13,934 nt of DNA from CAZSDW01 sp964605705 (lineage in GTDB: Bacteria > Fidelibacterota > UBA2242). The position numbers were made by a program, and so were the translations under genes. Location: positions 1 to 13,934 of the forward strand of contig CAZSDW010000070.1 of the NCBI GenBank assembly GCA_964605705.1. The letters run 5' to 3'. Of the stretch, positions 13,890-13,934 are shown in pieces. The notes under the pieces were generated by a model. The model ran no database searches and was not told the DNA's origin. It saw nothing but the letters and a program-made list of their open reading frames with translations. How positions within the stretch are numbered: position 1 is the stretch's first letter; each line of letters starts with the position of its first letter.

Positions 13890-13934
13890 TTATGGTTATT
13901 GTTTGTGTTTTTTTTTTGATATATTTTTTTGATG

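Larger units (their letters stand above)
13003..13934. other. AT-rich region without intact genes downstream of tRNA-Leu
   Basis: No reading frame here supports an intact protein on either strand. By my count, 13141-13320 has 44 G or C in 180 bases (24 percent), against 33 of 60 at 11701-11760 and 24 of 60 at 8101-8160. Stop codons are dense in all frames except for the minus-strand remnants listed separately. The right end has T-tracts with a 10-base direct repeat TTTTTTTGAT (13911-13920 and 13924-13933). I found no second copy of the tRNA 3' end that would mark an attachment site, and no integrase or transposase fragment. Confidence 0.8.

Noticed and set aside
13907..13933. Homopolymer T-tracts and direct repeat TTTTTTTGAT as a possible terminator or phase-variable tract
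   Set aside because: No GC-rich hairpin precedes them and no intact gene is attached whose frame they could switch.

Overview
This window reads as chromosomal DNA from a Gram-negative bacterium, most likely in or near the FCB superphylum (Bacteroidota, Calditrichota, Marinimicrobia, KSB1 and relatives). The main clue is a large secreted protease that ends in a FlgD-like / type IX-style sorting domain. Weak Shine-Dalgarno sequences, TTG starts and moderate G+C also fit. No 16S rRNA or other phylogenetic marker is present, so this placement is an inference.

Layout. Positions 1-3785 form a minus-strand run: an M50 (site-2 protease family) membrane metalloprotease, then mltG, then a UvrD/PcrA-type helicase that runs off the left edge. 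Spacing is 15 and 2 bases, so it is probably one operon. A 147-base divergent intergenic region separates it from a plus-strand MATE-family efflux transporter (3933-5372). Facing that gene, a second minus-strand operon runs from 12853 down to 5401: long-chain acyl-CoA synthetase, purM, gpsA, a secreted metalloprotease and cvfB. Its genes overlap by 4 bases, are 15 bases apart, overlap by 1 base and are 45 bases apart, in that order. A tRNA-Leu(CAA) gene lies divergently upstream (12919-13002).

The last 930 bases (13003-13934) differ sharply. They are very AT-rich (24 percent G+C over 13141-13320) and contain no intact gene. On the minus strand they carry what looks like a decayed retropepsin-like aspartic protease (13554-13889), whose expected ILDTGS active-site motif reads I-stop-HTES. 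A second, more degraded patch of coding-like sequence lies at 13101-13440.

Functional reading. The long operon mixes lipid metabolism (fatty acid activation; glycerol-3-phosphate synthesis for phospholipid backbones), purine synthesis (PurM), an exported protease and an S1-type RNA-binding protein. The short operon joins envelope functions (membrane proteolysis; MltG, which terminates nascent glycan strands) to a DNA repair helicase. Nearly everything is recognisable housekeeping or envelope biology. I see no CRISPR array, intact mobile element, toxin-antitoxin pair or evident new defence system. The most unusual parts are the decayed region behind the tRNA and the secreted protease embedded in a housekeeping operon.
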